64,000 nt of DNA from Zygaena filipendulae (GCA_907165275.2 OU015674.1:992001-1056000); one strand, 5' to 3'; positions 1-12,923 are shown, counted from the first letter of the stretch. The notes: generated by a model not told the origin, from the sequence alone. Translations and numbers: made by a program.

Positions 1-198
1 TTAAAAAAAAAAAAGTTCGCCCTACGTGATTTGAATGTCTGCTTGCGTGCGAGGTAGATGTATCCGAGGTGCATTGGCCTCTAGTCACCTTGTATTACGT
101 ATATGGAATCTAAATCAGTGCACATAACTTTATCAACTTGGTCACGCGACTTCGTGTGCATTTGTTTTCGGCATAAAGTAGCCTAATTTACTCCTGCC

Positions 199-446
199 TA
201 GCTGTGCTCCGCGGTTTTACCCCCGCGGTAATTTCGGAGTTTCCGCTAGAATTCCGGGATAAAAAGTACCCTATGTCCTTCTCTGTGCGTGCATGCCAAA
301 TTTCATCAAAATCCGTTCAGCCGTTTTTGCGTGATTGAGTAACAAACATCCAAACATCCAAACATCCAAACATCCAAACATCCAAACATCCAAACATCTA
401 AACATCCAAACATCCACACTTTCACATTTATAATATTAGTAGGATT
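199..446 (+). repeat. Dispersed CTAGCTGT...ATTAGTAGG repeat copy
   Basis: It begins TAGCTGTGCTCCGCGG and continues through a GC-rich segment with GGAGTTTCCGC and AATTCCGGGATAAAAAG. A conserved middle (ATTTCATCAAAATCCG) follows, and the copy ends TTTATAATATTAGTAGG. The same order recurs dozens of times in both orientations in this window, for example 11790-11983, 17503-17710, 24336-24573, 32223-32434, 47990-48184 and, reversed, 60651-60830. The dispersal and shared ends indicate a transposable element; I do not identify its class. Confidence 0.8.
343..415 (+). repeat. 8-bp tandem repeat (CCAAACAT)
   Basis: About nine tandem copies of CCAAACAT occur, one with CTAAACAT. Other copies of the host dispersed repeat have only two units at this point (for example 11941-11960), so this is a local expansion inside one copy. 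Confidence 0.9.
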
Positions 447-1109
447 ACAAACGCGAAAGTTTGTATGTATGGATGTTTGTTACACTTTGACGCAACAACA
501 ACCGAATGGATTTTTTTTTATTTTTTTTTTTATTAAGAAATCATGCAGTGATACAAACGGATATAGATATAACACATAGAAATTTAAAGCAGTAAGACCA
601 ATTACAGATTTCTTCATAAATATTTTAATAAAACTTTACATTTTTTTTTCATTGATTTGATTGATTTTGATTTCATCCGCGGTAATTTCGGAGTTCCCGC
701 GGAGGTTGCGGGAAAAAAGTAGGTAGGTACTCTACGTCCTTCTTTGTACCCCTTACAGTAGTTTACGGTGATTAGCTGTTCCCCGCATTAATTCCGGAGT
801 TCCCGCAGGAATTCCGGGATGAAAAATAGATAGTAGCCGATTCTCAGACCTACTGAATATGCTTATAAAATTTCATGAGAATCGGTCAAGCCGTTTCGGA
901 GGAGTATGGGAACGAACATTGTGACACGAGAATTTTATATATTAGATAAATCAGACTGACACATAGGGTATTTTTATCCTGGAATTCTCGCGGGATCTCC
1001 GAAATTACCGCGGGTGACACCGCGGGGAACAGCTAGTTAAATATGATTTTTATTCCAGATTCACTATTTATGTCACTTCCCTCCACGAACCGCCATTTCT
1101 CACCTGGCT

Positions 1110-2168
1110 TCAAATACAATAGTACATTGTTATCCTAGTAATAAGTCTTTCTCCCGAGGATAACACTGTGCTTTTCATTACGAATGCAAGGAAAGTCAAA
1201 ATAAAAATAGGAATTAGCTACAGAAAAAATGAGTGAATTTTATTTTACATAAATCAACCATTAGGTGTGCTACTGGCCAGTAAGTATGCCCCCTATGACA
1301 TAAAAAAAAACTTGAGTTTCTGCAGTATCCAGCTGTCAGTTGAAAGCGATTCTCCCTAGGGCTGAAAAGTGTTACTTTCAACCCGCTTCTCAGGCAACTT
1401 CAGACCTACTTTCCGAGTATGAGTAATGAAAAGTTATTTAAGTTTTTAGATTTTCGCGTTTTGTTTGAGCACATTAATATTTTGTAAATTGCGCGGGACT
1501 TTTTTGCCTGACGTTAAAAACATCACGTTCAAGTCCCGTGTGATTTACAAAATACAATAGTACATTGTTATCCTAGGGGTGAAAGTAACTTATTTAGTCC
1601 CGAGACGGGGTTTGGTGCCCGAGCGTAGCGAGGGCGCCAATAGATCGAGGGACTAAATAAGTCTTTCTCCCGAGGGTAACACTGTGCTTTTCATTACGAA
1701 TGCAAGGAAAGTCAAAATAAAAATAGGAATTAGCTAAAGAAAAAATGAGTGAAGATCGGATAGTCGCTTGACACTTTCCCACCTATTTCTTTTTCTTTGG
1801 CCGGCTAGCTATTCAGCCAGTATTTTTTATTTAAATTGTGGCGACCTAAAAATAATATTTTCTTTAATTATTAAGTATTAATTAAAGAAAATAAAAAAAT
1901 ATAAATAGGAATTAGCTTAAGAAAAAGTGAGTGAATTTTATTTTAATTAATACCTACTTAAACTATACGTTATTTCAATTTTACATCGTGCTGGCTGTAT
2001 AGAAAGTTGAAACATGGTTCAATAGAAATGTGAAAATAGACCTAGTTTTTTTTTAGTAATTTGACAGTTGTCAGTTGAAAGCGATTCTCCCTAGGGCTGA
2101 AAAGGGTTACTTTCAACCCGCTTCTCAGGCAACTTCAGACCTACTTTCCGAGTATGAGTAATGAAAAA
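1110..2168. repeat. Locally duplicated segments of an unidentified mobile repeat
   Basis: A segment beginning with CAATAGTACATTGTTATCC and running through TTTCTCCCGAGG to AGGAATTAGCT occurs at about 1110-1245 and 1555-1757, partly at 1893-1945. A second segment starting GTTGAAAGCGATTCTCCC and ending AGTATGAGTAATGAAAA occurs at about 1337-1432 and 2070-2166. Positions 1588-1664 form a hairpin with ACTTATTTAGTCCC and GGGACTAAATAAGT as its arms. No coding content is seen. Confidence 0.65.
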
Positions 2169-2304
2169 TTATTTTATCTGTCTTCAATGGGAATTGAGTT
2201 CTTGGCTTCTCTCACAGTACAAATATGTTTTTAATGTCAACGCACAAATTGATAACTTGATACCCTGCGTTGCGCCGATAGCATGATCTTTCAGCAACCC
2301 TTAC

Positions 2305-2540
2305 GGCCGCACTCAGAGTCGACTTTAATGATTACTTAGTTAAGTATACATTTTTAAAACAAAACTGCCGCAATCAGAGACGTTCAGTAAATTAATGTTA
2401 ATTGGCATTTAATGAGATGTAACTTAATTAGTTAAATGCCAATTAACATTAATTTATTAAACTTGTCTGATTGCGGCAGTTTGGTTTTAAAAATCAATAC
2501 TTAACTAAGTAATCATTAAAGTCGACTCTGAGTGCAGCGG
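2305..2540. mobile_element. Foldback MITE family B, copy 1
   Basis: This is a nearly complete palindrome of about 236 bp. Its ends are CGGCCGCACTCAGAGTCGAC and the matching inverse, GTCGACTCTGAGTGCAGCGG. The arms contain AAAACTGCCGCAATCAGA and meet at a short centre near ATGAGATGTAACTTAATTAG. TTA on both sides is a likely 3-bp target duplication. There is no coding capacity. Other copies are at 2770-2894, 14021-14276, 21855-22090, 23677-23913 and 28539-28775. Confidence 0.9.
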
Positions 2541-2769
2541 TTAGGTTCCAACCAAAGTTTTGTTTAGATACAAAACACAAATTACGCGTTAGTCACATAT
2601 TATTATTATTATCTTTAAGCCGTTAAAAAAGCGGGTAACCTTGAAATGGACACGTTTGATACGGTGCCAAGCGTAATATCCACATTTTCACTGTTTTTCG
2701 TGAGAATTTTTAATGAAAGTGTCATGATTCATGGAGTTTGGGATGACACTTTTGATTTTGATTCTTTAA

Positions 2770-2894
2770 CGGCCGCACTCAGAGTCGACTTTAATGATTA
2801 CTTAGTTAAGTATTGATTTTTAAAACAAAACTGTCGCAATCAGACAAGTTTAATAAATTAATGTTAATTGGCATTTAACTAATTAGTGCGGCGG
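2770..2894. mobile_element. Foldback MITE family B, internally deleted copy 2
   Basis: One arm is intact from CGGCCGCACTC to CATTTAACTAATTAG, then the sequence jumps to the terminal GTGCGGCGG. Most of the second arm has therefore been lost. TAA on both sides is the apparent target duplication. Confidence 0.8.
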
Positions 2895-3117
2895 TAAGAC
2901 TTTGGTGCGCTTAATTAATGATTGCATAGAGTCAGCCAGTTTCTGTATACGCTGTCTTCTAAGGCTGTAGGCAGAGACTGGGCAATGCTTAAAGATCTTC
3001 ACTTGCTATGATACTTACATACCTTACTGTTTAATACATACACCAATGTCAGTTTGATTGTTTAGATAGACAACTTACTGTTATCGGTTTAGGTACATTT
3101 TTTGTCGGTGATTTTAT

Positions 3118-3447
3118 GGGCATGTTTTAATGACTAATTTTTATTTTTTTTGTCCGTCTTGTAGATTATTGAAAAATATTGGACACGTATTTTTTCTTTT
3201 TTTACGTAATCAAAAATTAACGGCGATATATTGAGTTAAAATTTGGCGTGACGTCACTATTCTGACGGTTTGTATAGCGGTTTTATCGGTTAGTGACGTC
3301 ACGACCCCCTCACCCTAAACTTTAATGCGCTTTATCTCTGTATATTTTAATTTATTTGAAAAAGCAAAAAATACGTGTCTATTGTTTTTTTATTTTCTAA
3401 CTGACGGACTAATTAGAATTTTGATTTTCAAAAGTAGTCCACATCCC
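3118..3447 (+). mobile_element. CRE-bearing MITE family A, copy 1
   Basis: It starts GGGCATG and ends CATCCC, with imperfect terminal inverted repeats that include AGTCCGTC near the left end and GACGGACT near the right. Two perfect CREB/ATF octamers TGACGTCA lie at 3249-3256 and 3294-3301. There is no open frame of note. Further copies: 4831-5151, about 16506-16842 (degraded), 16852-17176 (inverted), 22754-23080, 28088-28508 and 34759-35081. Confidence 0.9.
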
Positions 3448-4830
3448 TATTTTTGTCTTTTTAGTTTTCCTTTTTTGAAAATTACATCTCTCACCACCAC
3501 ATTCGCAGAACGTTTGTAAATACCACTTGCGTAATCTATTCTACACCATGTATCTGTATTCCCACCATCCTAAATCATAAGTGCGAAAGTTAGTTCACTT
3601 GTTACGCTTTTACGCCTTAACTATTTACTTAGGAACGTTTTCAGGGGTACAAAGAAGGACTTAGGGTGCTTTTTATCCCGGAATTCCCGTGGGATTGCCA
3701 AAGTGAATGCCAAAGAACCCGTGGGGAACAGCTAGACGGGAAAATTACAATAAATTCTTTTATTTATTTATTTAAAAAACATTGATAAACCAGAGGGAAA
3801 ACTTTAATAAAAACGTAGGTTTATGCGAGTGGAATGACCTTTTAGTTTGACTTATCGGCGCATCGTCGACTATACAACGTGTTAGTAAAATGACCAAAAA
3901 CCTGACACACCCTATTTAAAAAAAAATAAACAATAATATTATCTTAATATATATAAATCACGTGTCACGTTGTTTGTCCGCGATGGACTCCGAAACTACT
4001 GAACGGATTTTGATAAAATTTTGTAACCATTTATAATATGGTCCAACTTAAAAGATAGGATAGTTCCCGGAATTCCCGCGGGAACTCCGAAATTACCGCG
4101 GATGAAATCGCGGGGGACAGCTAGTTGAAATACAAATTATGTCGAAAAAATTTATAGTCTAAAATTTATTCAACACTAGTTTGGAGGTGACCTATCTGCG
4201 AAATTTCAAGTGCTACGCCCGCACCTACGTGTCAATGACCGACTCGATTTTTTTGCTACGGACGGGCGGCGTGCCACATTGTATTATAAATCATTAAAAC
4301 ATGGGCTCATAAAAAAGGAAAAAATATAACCTATTAAGACATGGTGCGATCGATTTGGAAGTCGATTCTGAACAAACTCCTTTCTAGTTTTCAGTCAATT
4401 CATTAACACATTGTATAAAGGAAAGCGTTTTTCAAACTTTTTGACGATGGATAATTGGGTCATTTTTTTTTTAAAGCGAAGAGGTTTGAACACTAAATAC
4501 CCTCTTTCATACATTCCCCGTTTAAACCTTACATCTTGCACAAATAATATGTCCGTGATTCCGTCAGTTCTCCCACTATTCTCAGAGTTGGCACATGCGA
4601 CGTATCATTAGAATACCTGGACAGATCCGCGGCTCGTTCTAGGTTAGCTCCCGGATATTATAGCTCCCTGATACCTAGCTGATTTATGAATGTATGCAGC
4701 GCCACTGAAGGACACAGCGCACGTTTCTCTTTCAATGTATGTTGTGAATACATATAATACTTCGCACAAGGAATTCTAATAACGCAGGCGTTTTACCTAA
4801 TGCAACGGCAAAACTATACTGTCCTAGAAT

Positions 4831-5151
4831 GGGCATGTTGACTAATTTTTTTTTTAGTCCGTCTTGTAGATTATTAAAAAATATTGGACACGTATTTTTT
4901 TTTTTTACGTAATCAAAAAATAACGGCGATATATTGAGTTGAAATTTCGCGTGACGTCACTATTCTGACAATTTGTATGGCGGTTTTGCGATTAGTGACG
5001 TCACGACCTCCTCATCCTAAACTTTAATGCGCTTTATCTCTGTATATTTTAATTTATTTAAAAAAAAGCAAAAAATACGTGTCTATTGTTTTGTTATTTT
5101 CTAACTGACGGACTAATTAGAATTTTGATTTTCAATAGTAGTCAACATCCC
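4831..5151 (+). mobile_element. CRE-bearing MITE family A, copy 2
   Basis: Same termini and internal order as the copy at 3118-3447. TGACGTCA occurs at 4952-4959 and 4996-5003. Confidence 0.9.
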
Positions 5152-6481
5152 TAAAGCAACCTTAAGGTGATAGAGAGCTGTAGGTATAGAAACTAGAAGC
5201 GGGTGCTGAGTGCACAACGTAATCCACAACTATATACTATACAATTATCTATGTGCAAATCGAACCGCTTGTTTATGCCCTTTAGGATGATGAAAAATAT
5301 CTCGATGTTTTTCATCGTCGTCAAATGTCTTGATCAAATATCCTGCACATGGATTCTGAAAGTTCTGAAAGTTTACCCATCTGCCCTGACGACTGATCGC
5401 GCTATTTCACAACGACATCATCAAAACAAAACTTGGAAAGAGTCAAATCCTTATTATTATAAATGCGAAAGTGAGTTTGTTTGTTTGTTTTTTTGTTTGT
5501 TACGCTTTCGCGCGTGCGATCGTGAAATTCGGTATACACGTTGTCAGATATATAAAGAAGGACATAAGTACACTTTATCCCGGAATTCCCGCGAGAACTC
5601 AGAAATTCGAAACTAATGCGCCGTTAGTTTGGGAGATCCCGCGGGTATTCCGAAATAAAAGTACCTACTTACTACCCTAGATATATTTTTTTCTGTACCT
5701 ACCCTTGAAAACGTGTGGGTCGTATGCAAAATTTATTAATGTAGTTTCTTCCACCTTAATTTCGGAGTTCGTAAAAAGTAGTATCTACGTGTAGTGTTTA
5801 TTAACCTTTGACTAGCCTTAAACAAGTGTTAGGACCTAAAAAAATCTAAAAAACAATATGTGGCCTTTCACAATGGCTTATGGTGTACTAATCGCTCACA
5901 AACCCTAAACGTAAGGGTAGGCCCGTGGACTGAGCAGTGAGGATATAAAACCTAATCAGCAGTTCTTATATTTAGAATCTTTAAAAAAGGTATAGATGCG
6001 CATCTCACGAAAACTTTATGATTTTTACGATACCTACCTAATTTCACTGGCCTAATCCATACACAGATGAAAATGTTTCAGTCGAGACGTCTAACCAAAA
6101 AATGATTACGAAATCGGTTCATTATTATAGACATTTTGATACCCTTTTGGTTTAGTGCACCCTTGCCATCTAACTCTGTACATTTCCTCTTATCTCGCAA
6201 CCCGTAGGCAAACAGACAGCAGCAGAAATATCTAAGCACTCTAGTCATTTAGTCTTTGAACTGTATTACTATTGTTATAAGATTCAATGTTAGTCAAAAG
6301 TGTTCGCATATTTCAGCTGCTGACTGTACAATGCATTACCATCAGAGTAACTTTGAGCACTCGATGTGAGCTCTCACGAAGAAGGTCGGTATCACTGCAC
6401 CTCGGGCGCGGCGGTAGCGCGAGCGGGGCGGTTTCATAAGCAGATGCTTAAATAGGTACCTCTATTCTAGCTTTATACTAC

Positions 6482-6773
6482 GACCCGATTGGCGCAATGG
6501 TCGTGGTCACCATGCCTGCCCGCTAATCAAGGGGTTCCGGGTTCGATTCCCGGTGGGGGTGGACTTTGTGTGATGAACACAGGGTTCCATTTTCCAGTCT
6601 GGGTGTGTTTATATATCTATAGTATAATATATAAGTAATTCTATGTAGTATATACCACGTTTGCTTGGTTTCCACGACACAAGCTAATAATAGCTTACTG
6701 TGGGATCAAGTAGATCTGTGTGTTGTGATGTGGATTATGTGGATTATTATGTGGATTATTATTACTAGCTAGC
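6482..6773 (+). mobile_element. tRNA-derived SINE (family 1), full-length
   Basis: The head is tRNA-like, with an A-box-like TGGCGCAATGGTC at 6490-6502 and a B box GGTTCGATTCC at 6540-6550. A tRNA-unrelated body contains AACACAGGGTTCCATTTTCC and ACCACGTTTGCTTGG. The tail is GTGGATTAT/ATT repeats. Reverse-oriented relatives lie at about 12856-13123 and 56790-56969. A functional tRNA is unlikely because of the shared downstream body and tail. Confidence 0.85.
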
Positions 6774-8439
6774 TCTAGCTGTGATTCGTGTTTTCACCTG
6801 AGTTGATTTCGGGGTTTCCGCGGGAATTTGTCAACGTGTATGCAAAATTTTATGACGATTGGTTGAGTAGTTAAGATGTGGTAGCCTAATTTTGGTTATG
6901 TCGTTTATTTCAAAAACTAGTCTAATTACCCATAGTTATTTACGCCTCTGTATTTGTTGTTTTTAATGGTATCAAATAAAATTTTATTTTATTCTATTGT
7001 AGTTTATAAGAGAATAAATCAGAATTGTTCCTGCTTCTGTATAGTTGGTTGAAAGAAGTTTTTATATTTAATTAAGTAATGGTTTTTATCGTGTTATACT
7101 CCGATAAAAGCCAATTTTATCTACATAGTTAGGCAAAATCAATGGTTCTATCGAATAAAGTAATTTTCAACCATAATAAAACCGAATCGAAGTTTAAATC
7201 GATAATTTATTGTGTGGGATATGTTTAAAAGTATTTCTATTCATTTCTTTTTCTTTAACATAGGTACTTCTATTTTACTCGATCATAATATAATTTAGTT
7301 TAGAAACATTAATTACCTTAACAAATTCGTCGCAATTCGTCGTCGTTTTCTATTACCCAGGATTAGGAAAATCATGGAGATGATAACACACTTATTGAAA
7401 TGTAATATTTCTTTTAAGGATAATAATATGTACTTTTACAATGTACGTATTCTACATGAAAAATTGGTATTAACTCCCAAGGGATTCGCTCACCGCTGGC
7501 ACTGTGACCGCAGCTTTAGTTCTTGAAACTATTTTCTATTTCTGCACAAACGGTTCAGCTGTTGCCCTGTCTTCAGACTCGCTCGTATTAATCCGTTATA
7601 AATACGAATATGTTGTTATATAGTAGGTACTAGCTGTTCCCCGCGGTGTTATCTGCATTAATTTTAGAGATCCCGTGGGAATTTCAGGATAATTGTATCC
7701 TTTATCATGTTCTGTACCCTTGGCAAGGTGTACGCAAAATTTCATGATGATCGGTTGAGCCGTTAAGGTGTGAAAGCGTAACAAACAGAGAAACAAATTC
7801 AATTTCGCAAGAAGAACATAGAGTTAAAAGCCATAGAACGCAGCCCGACGCAATTTCACGGGTGGTGGAACCAAATTAAAGTGACCAAATCGGCCTCGAT
7901 GATATTGACCAGCTCTAACCTCATTTTATTTACAAGATAACCTATAAATCTTTATAGCAACTCTTTTGAAAATTGTAGAGTTACTTTGAATTTCGTAAGT
8001 TTTGGCGATGATTTGAACAAATTCTGACCGAGAAAACTGCGTGAAACTGAAGATGTTTTAACGTACCGTTACTATTGTAGAGATGGGCTGTTAGAGAAGT
8101 AAGGTACAATTCTTTGGTCCCAGAGTCCAGACCAACATTACCCACAGTACCTATTGTCAGAATCATTAACAAACCAAAGATGTTATCGCTCGGAGAAATC
8201 AATTGCATTGTAAATATGTCACAACGGCACACCTTGAGAATTGCAACTTTGGTAATTCTAAGGAATTTCTGCATGCATACGTAACATTTACCTATACCTT
8301 GTCGTTTTAGGTAAAACGCAATATTATCTTTGTCAACCGAGCAACATGTAGGTATTTTGCATTCAACATACAATAGAATTTATGTTTAAAATACGTGCAA
8401 TGTCCACGAAGTATGCAAGGCCCAATGCATCCGCGCGCC

Positions 8440-8740
8440 AAAACGGCGCGTGGCAAGATGGCGGACGGTGCGTTCGAATTTTTCTTTTTTTTTCGCGATC
8501 GCGTCTTTCCGCGTGTGCTGTGATTTTGGCCAGTGTGCCTGTGTGACGTAGCCGACCCAGTTAGGTACGCCAACCGGTGCCACGGCCAAGTCCAGACGGG
8601 GCATCCCCAATGAACCGGAGCCAATATCTATAAAATAAATTGGACCGCTACGAAATAAAGACAGGAGGTGGAAAAAAAATGTGATGTTTCAACGTCAGCG
8701 TATACGCTTTGCCGCCAAAATGTTTGGACGGGTGAACGCA
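8440..8740 (+). promoter_or_regulatory. Candidate promoter and possible NFI exon 1 (ATG 8720)
   Basis: Seen: a GC-richer patch with a YY1-like AAGATGGCGGAC near 8452, CCAAT at 8621-8625 and TATAAAA at 8629-8635. GCCGCCAAAATG follows, with its ATG at 8720-8722. Four codons end at a possible donor, CGG|GTGAAC (8731/8732), in phase 0. That is the phase needed to join the NFI exon at 15958, where vertebrate genes have a very short first coding exon. Inferred only: such small pieces arise by chance, and the real exon 1 may be outside the window. Confidence 0.25.
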
Positions 8741-10079
8741 CTCTGTGTTTTGGCGCGGTCGATCGTTGTTGGAACTTTTCCTAGTCGTTTGTGTGATATC
8801 GTTAGGATTTGGATCGTGTCTGGAACAAGTCCTAATATCTAAGTTTTATAAGTCAGTCACTTCATTTTCATCATTGACCTGCCCGTATTTGCTTGGAACA
8901 TATTGTTATTCCTTTTTCGTTACGTTTTCGTAAAAGGATCTTCGTATTCATTTCGAAAATTCTTATACCTATTGTTTTGTAATTACCTTACATACAAAAC
9001 GCTACACTATCAATATCTTTTTGGTACTAAGCTGGATCGTCAAAGCAAGTATTAATAAGAATTTCCATAGATTTTCTATTATTATAGGTTGATTATATAA
9101 ATTAGACGAAACGAGATTTGATTGCTTTTTCACCGAATTTTTCATGAATTTGAATTTATAGATGTCTAAAAACTTCTCAATGTCAATCTCAATAAAATAT
9201 TGCTTAGCGATGTTCAAAGCGTTACGCGCTTTTGTCGAGTTTTTGAACAACAAAGCAAGTTTTGTTGGCTATTGTACTTGCTAGTCATCTGACATAGACA
9301 ATTTCGGTTAATAAATAATTAATATAATCATTAATATAAAATATCTTCAGCCTTGAAGTAAATATTATTCAAGAAGTAACTAGTACTCTAATTTCTTATG
9401 TCTAAGCTGTTCCATAATTAGATGAAATTATGCAAAAGTTATAATTAATAAAAAAAAAATAAAAAAAAAAAAGTTGGTCAAAGGTATACTCAGGTCTTTG
9501 GTGGTAACATTCCCTAAATGAGGTCGATATAATGATAAGGCTCAATATGAAACTGAAGAATGGTGAATACGCCGTGACAAAAATATCTGCTTTCCAACTT
9601 TGGTTTGTTTTGTCCTTGGTCCTTAGATTCTATGAATGAAGTGAAAATACTTGAATAGTGTAGAACTTCTGAGATTGCTACCTATATTGTTGCTTTATTG
9701 CTAGATTGCTATAACCTTGTAAAAGAGAAGATTCAAGACTCTTCTCGTTGTCTTTGATTGGGTATTTAGTATTTTGTGTAATCGATAATATAGAAGCTGT
9801 TTTAAGCGATTTAATTAAAACAAGGTATAACTACACCTTCATCAACTATATTATTAATCAAGACTAGGTGTCCCACGCGTTTTCACCCACGATAATTTCG
9901 GAGTTCCCGCGGGAATTCCGGATTACAATATAGCCTATGTTACTCAGGAATAATGTAGCTTTCTAATGGTGAAATAATTTTTGAAATCGGTCCAGTAGTT
10001 TTTGAGTTAAATCGTAACAAACAAAAAATCAAATCTTTCCTCCTTATAATATAAGTATAGATCTCAGAACAATATTTTG

Positions 10080-10145
10080 CACTTTTTCGCAGCCGCGGCA
10101 TTGCGTTTTATGAGGCGACGCGGCGAAGCGGCGGCCATTATCACA
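10080..10145. promoter_or_regulatory. GC-rich patch of unknown role
   Basis: A CpG-dense stretch (CAGCCGCGGCATTGCG through GCGGCGAAGCGGCGGCC) stands out from the AT-rich surroundings. No exon structure is visible. It could be regulatory DNA. Confidence 0.25.
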
Positions 10146-10684
10146 TTTTACGTTTCGCGCGCATTTTATGACAGCGATTTTTCTTAAAATAGTTACTCGA
10201 CAATTCAGCTAGTTTGTATTTGCAGTAGATACACGAAAATGATTCGACTAACAATAAGTCCAATTCGTAAATATAATTTTGTTTTGCTAACACTTCGGTG
10301 AATTCACTGCTTTGTTATTGCTGGCGATTGTGCAAATATATTGTGCGAATTTTTAATATTTATACGTAGAGGCTACATTAAAACCGCTGCATTTGCAATT
10401 GATATGCTTTTTTAAAATTTTGGCTTCTCTTCGGTTTTACCAAAATTCACAGTTCCACACTAAAACGTCATTTCACAAAGCAGCATTTCGGATTTTTCTC
10501 AGGAAATTTGTATACCGAAATGAATAAGTATGCTAGGTATGTCACATACCGTAGCTTCGTGTCAGTGAAAGCATTTTTGAAACCGCTTTAGTTCTTTCAG
10601 TCTTGAACAGTTACAAAGAATGATTTAAGCTTTATTGGCCACGGTATGATCATCAGTCAATATGTTTTACTCTACCCTCCTCAA

Positions 10685-10760
10685 TTTTTGACGTCACAGT
10701 CGCGGTGTAACGTGACGTGTGGCCAGGAGATTCCGTGACGTCACGCACCGAGGGTCCTGC
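10685..10760. promoter_or_regulatory. Paired CRE cluster outside the MITEs
   Basis: Two perfect TGACGTCA octamers occur at 10689-10696 and 10736-10743, with a half-site GTGACGTG between them. The sequence is GC-rich and does not match MITE family A. TGACGTCA is the established CREB/ATF binding octamer. Candidate enhancer or promoter element of the NFI locus. Confidence 0.45.
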
Positions 10761-12854
10761 CAGCTGGCCACAGCAGGCTTGGCAGGGCAGCATCCCGTCT
10801 GCGAGCGAAGCCAACTAAATGTTTTGACTCGTTGAAACAGCCATATTGTTTATTTGCATAGAAATCGTAGACGCACTACCAGACTTTCGCAAGTTCGCAG
10901 ATCGTAGAAACGCTTTTTTGGAATGATTCCATGGTTACGATTAGAGTTACGATGACGTAGGCATGTGTATACTAATAGTGTCTGATTATGTGTTTTTCTT
11001 ATCACAAACAGTAAAACTCGTATAGAGCGTTAGTACCGTTAACAATTTCGTTTTAAATGAAGCACAAAAACAATGATTGCGTGAAAAAGCGCGCAATTAT
11101 TACGTCGCACCTCTAGAGACGAAGTAACGTGGTGACGCCGTTTCTTTTACCTGCGTTGATTTTGAAGTTCCCGCGGGAATTCGAAGACAAGAAGTACCCT
11201 ATGTCCTGTTCTATATCTCGATGTCCATGGACACTGCCTTGAAGCAAAAGTTACTATGGATCTATGCAATAACTTCCTTACAAACTTTGGAATACCTAAC
11301 CAAATCCCCCTGACCGCGTCTTACATTGGTAAGGTTAAGGTTGACACAAAATGCTTTCATAAATCGGTTCAGCGATTAGTATGAAAGTGCCGACTCTTAA
11401 AACGTAGTGATTATTTTCTCAGTGTCTTGATGATGAAGATGGGTTGATTAGGTTACGGTGTGAAAGCGTAAGGTGTGAAAGCGTAACAAACAAACAGATA
11501 AATAAAGTCACATTCGTTTTATAAGCAAGTAGGTACATACTAGCTGTTCTCTGCGGTTTCACCCGCGTTAGCTTCGCAGTTGAAATGGGGGAACATGAAA
11601 CTTTGGGAAACAGCTGTTTGTGCCTATGAGAATAACACCACAGCAGAAGGTATGTGTGTGGTGCGTCACCATGACCAAAACAGTCCTTGCCCAGCATTTA
11701 GTGGAAAGTCTGCTCACTTCATATCAGTCTAGTACGTGGTCGGTAGTCACCACTCGACAGCTTGTTTATCCCATTGACCTAATGAGCTACTAGCTGTGCC
11801 CCGCGGTTTCAACCGCGGTAATCTCAGAGTTCCCGCGGGAATCCCGGGATAAAAAGTACCCTATGTCCTTCTCTGTACCCCTGACAACGTGCGTGCCAAA
11901 TTTCATCCAAATCCGTTCAGCCGTTTTTGCGTGATTGAGTAACAAACATCCAAACATCCACACTTTCACATTTATAATAGGATATGTAGGTATGTTTTTT
12001 TGGTAGCCTTTCACTTGGTCCCTGCACACTTCATTGGCTTCTTTCACATGCATAAACCATCATACACTTGTCTGTTCCGTTGCTTATTTGCTATGTCATA
12101 TTCAAATGATTCAGGGTTTTACCCAAAAAAGTTGCAAAAGACAAAAGACAATCTCACATTATTCCAACGGTCACTCCATCGAAAGTGGGCATACAATAAA
12201 TTTCATCGGCATAATATTTGCATTCGTCGAGTTAAGCTCAGTACACACAGGCCACACATGAGCTGTCACCGTGTTACAGACAGTACCGAGGCTATAGGTA
12301 TTTATTTACTAGCTGTGCCCCGCGGTTTCACCCGCGTGAAAAGTTTTATGGAACAACTTTTTTTCCCGACATCCGATTTGAATGAAACAAAGCCTATATG
12401 TAGCTCCAGGCTAAGCTTAATCTTCTTGTGGAAACCGCATGACACTCAGTTCAGTAGATACGGAGATTATCGCGAACAGACAGACAGACAGATAGACAGG
12501 AAAGAATTTTAAAAACTCTTTTTTTTTGTGGTCGATTACTCTTATTTTATCGCCCTCTGTCATTTTTTCTTAAAATTATTCAATGTACAGAATCATGGAT
12601 TCTACTCTTTTAATATAGTATAGATTTATTTGTTTGTTCGGGAAACAAACGGTACAAAAAAAATATAAAATAAAAATAGCATAATAAAAATGTCCTACAC
12701 CTAGCAGTTTCCACATAGAGCGTATCACGTATTTCTAACCGTTCCTCGCGGCTTTGACCACGTGAATTTTGAAATTCCTTCAAGAATCCCTGCATGGATA
12801 AGAAGTTTCTTAAATTTTTAATTCAGAACATATCCTATGCAAATTTGTCGAGCT

Positions 12855-12855
<1 letters not shown>

Positions 12856-12923
<68 letters not shown>

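Larger units (their letters stand above)
1..8400. other. Gene-free, repeat-rich upstream region
   Basis: I see no supportable coding exon here. The stretch is a mosaic of dispersed-repeat fragments (about 199-446, 660-1035, 3590-3735, 3950-4125, 5446-5655, 6766-6880, 7620-7800), MITE copies (2305-2540, 2770-2894, 3118-3447, 4831-5151), one tRNA-headed SINE (6482-6773) and AT-rich sequence. Short open frames here (for example 5203-5616, 7596-7802) lie inside repeats and have no coding character. Confidence 0.7.

Noticed and set aside
343..415. CRISPR-like array
   Set aside because: The units are contiguous 8-mers without spacers, and the genome is an insect.
6482..6563. Functional tRNA gene
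   Set aside because: A and B boxes are present, but the same head, body and tail occur at 12856-13123, so it is a SINE.
7596..7802. Minus-strand small proteins with shared MKFC-HVV-GTEKDIGY motifs (also 11790-12053, 32207-32389, 47964-48167, 53003-53191)
   Set aside because: All are the same frame through copies of the dispersed CTAGCTGT repeat, with no start conservation or coding bias.
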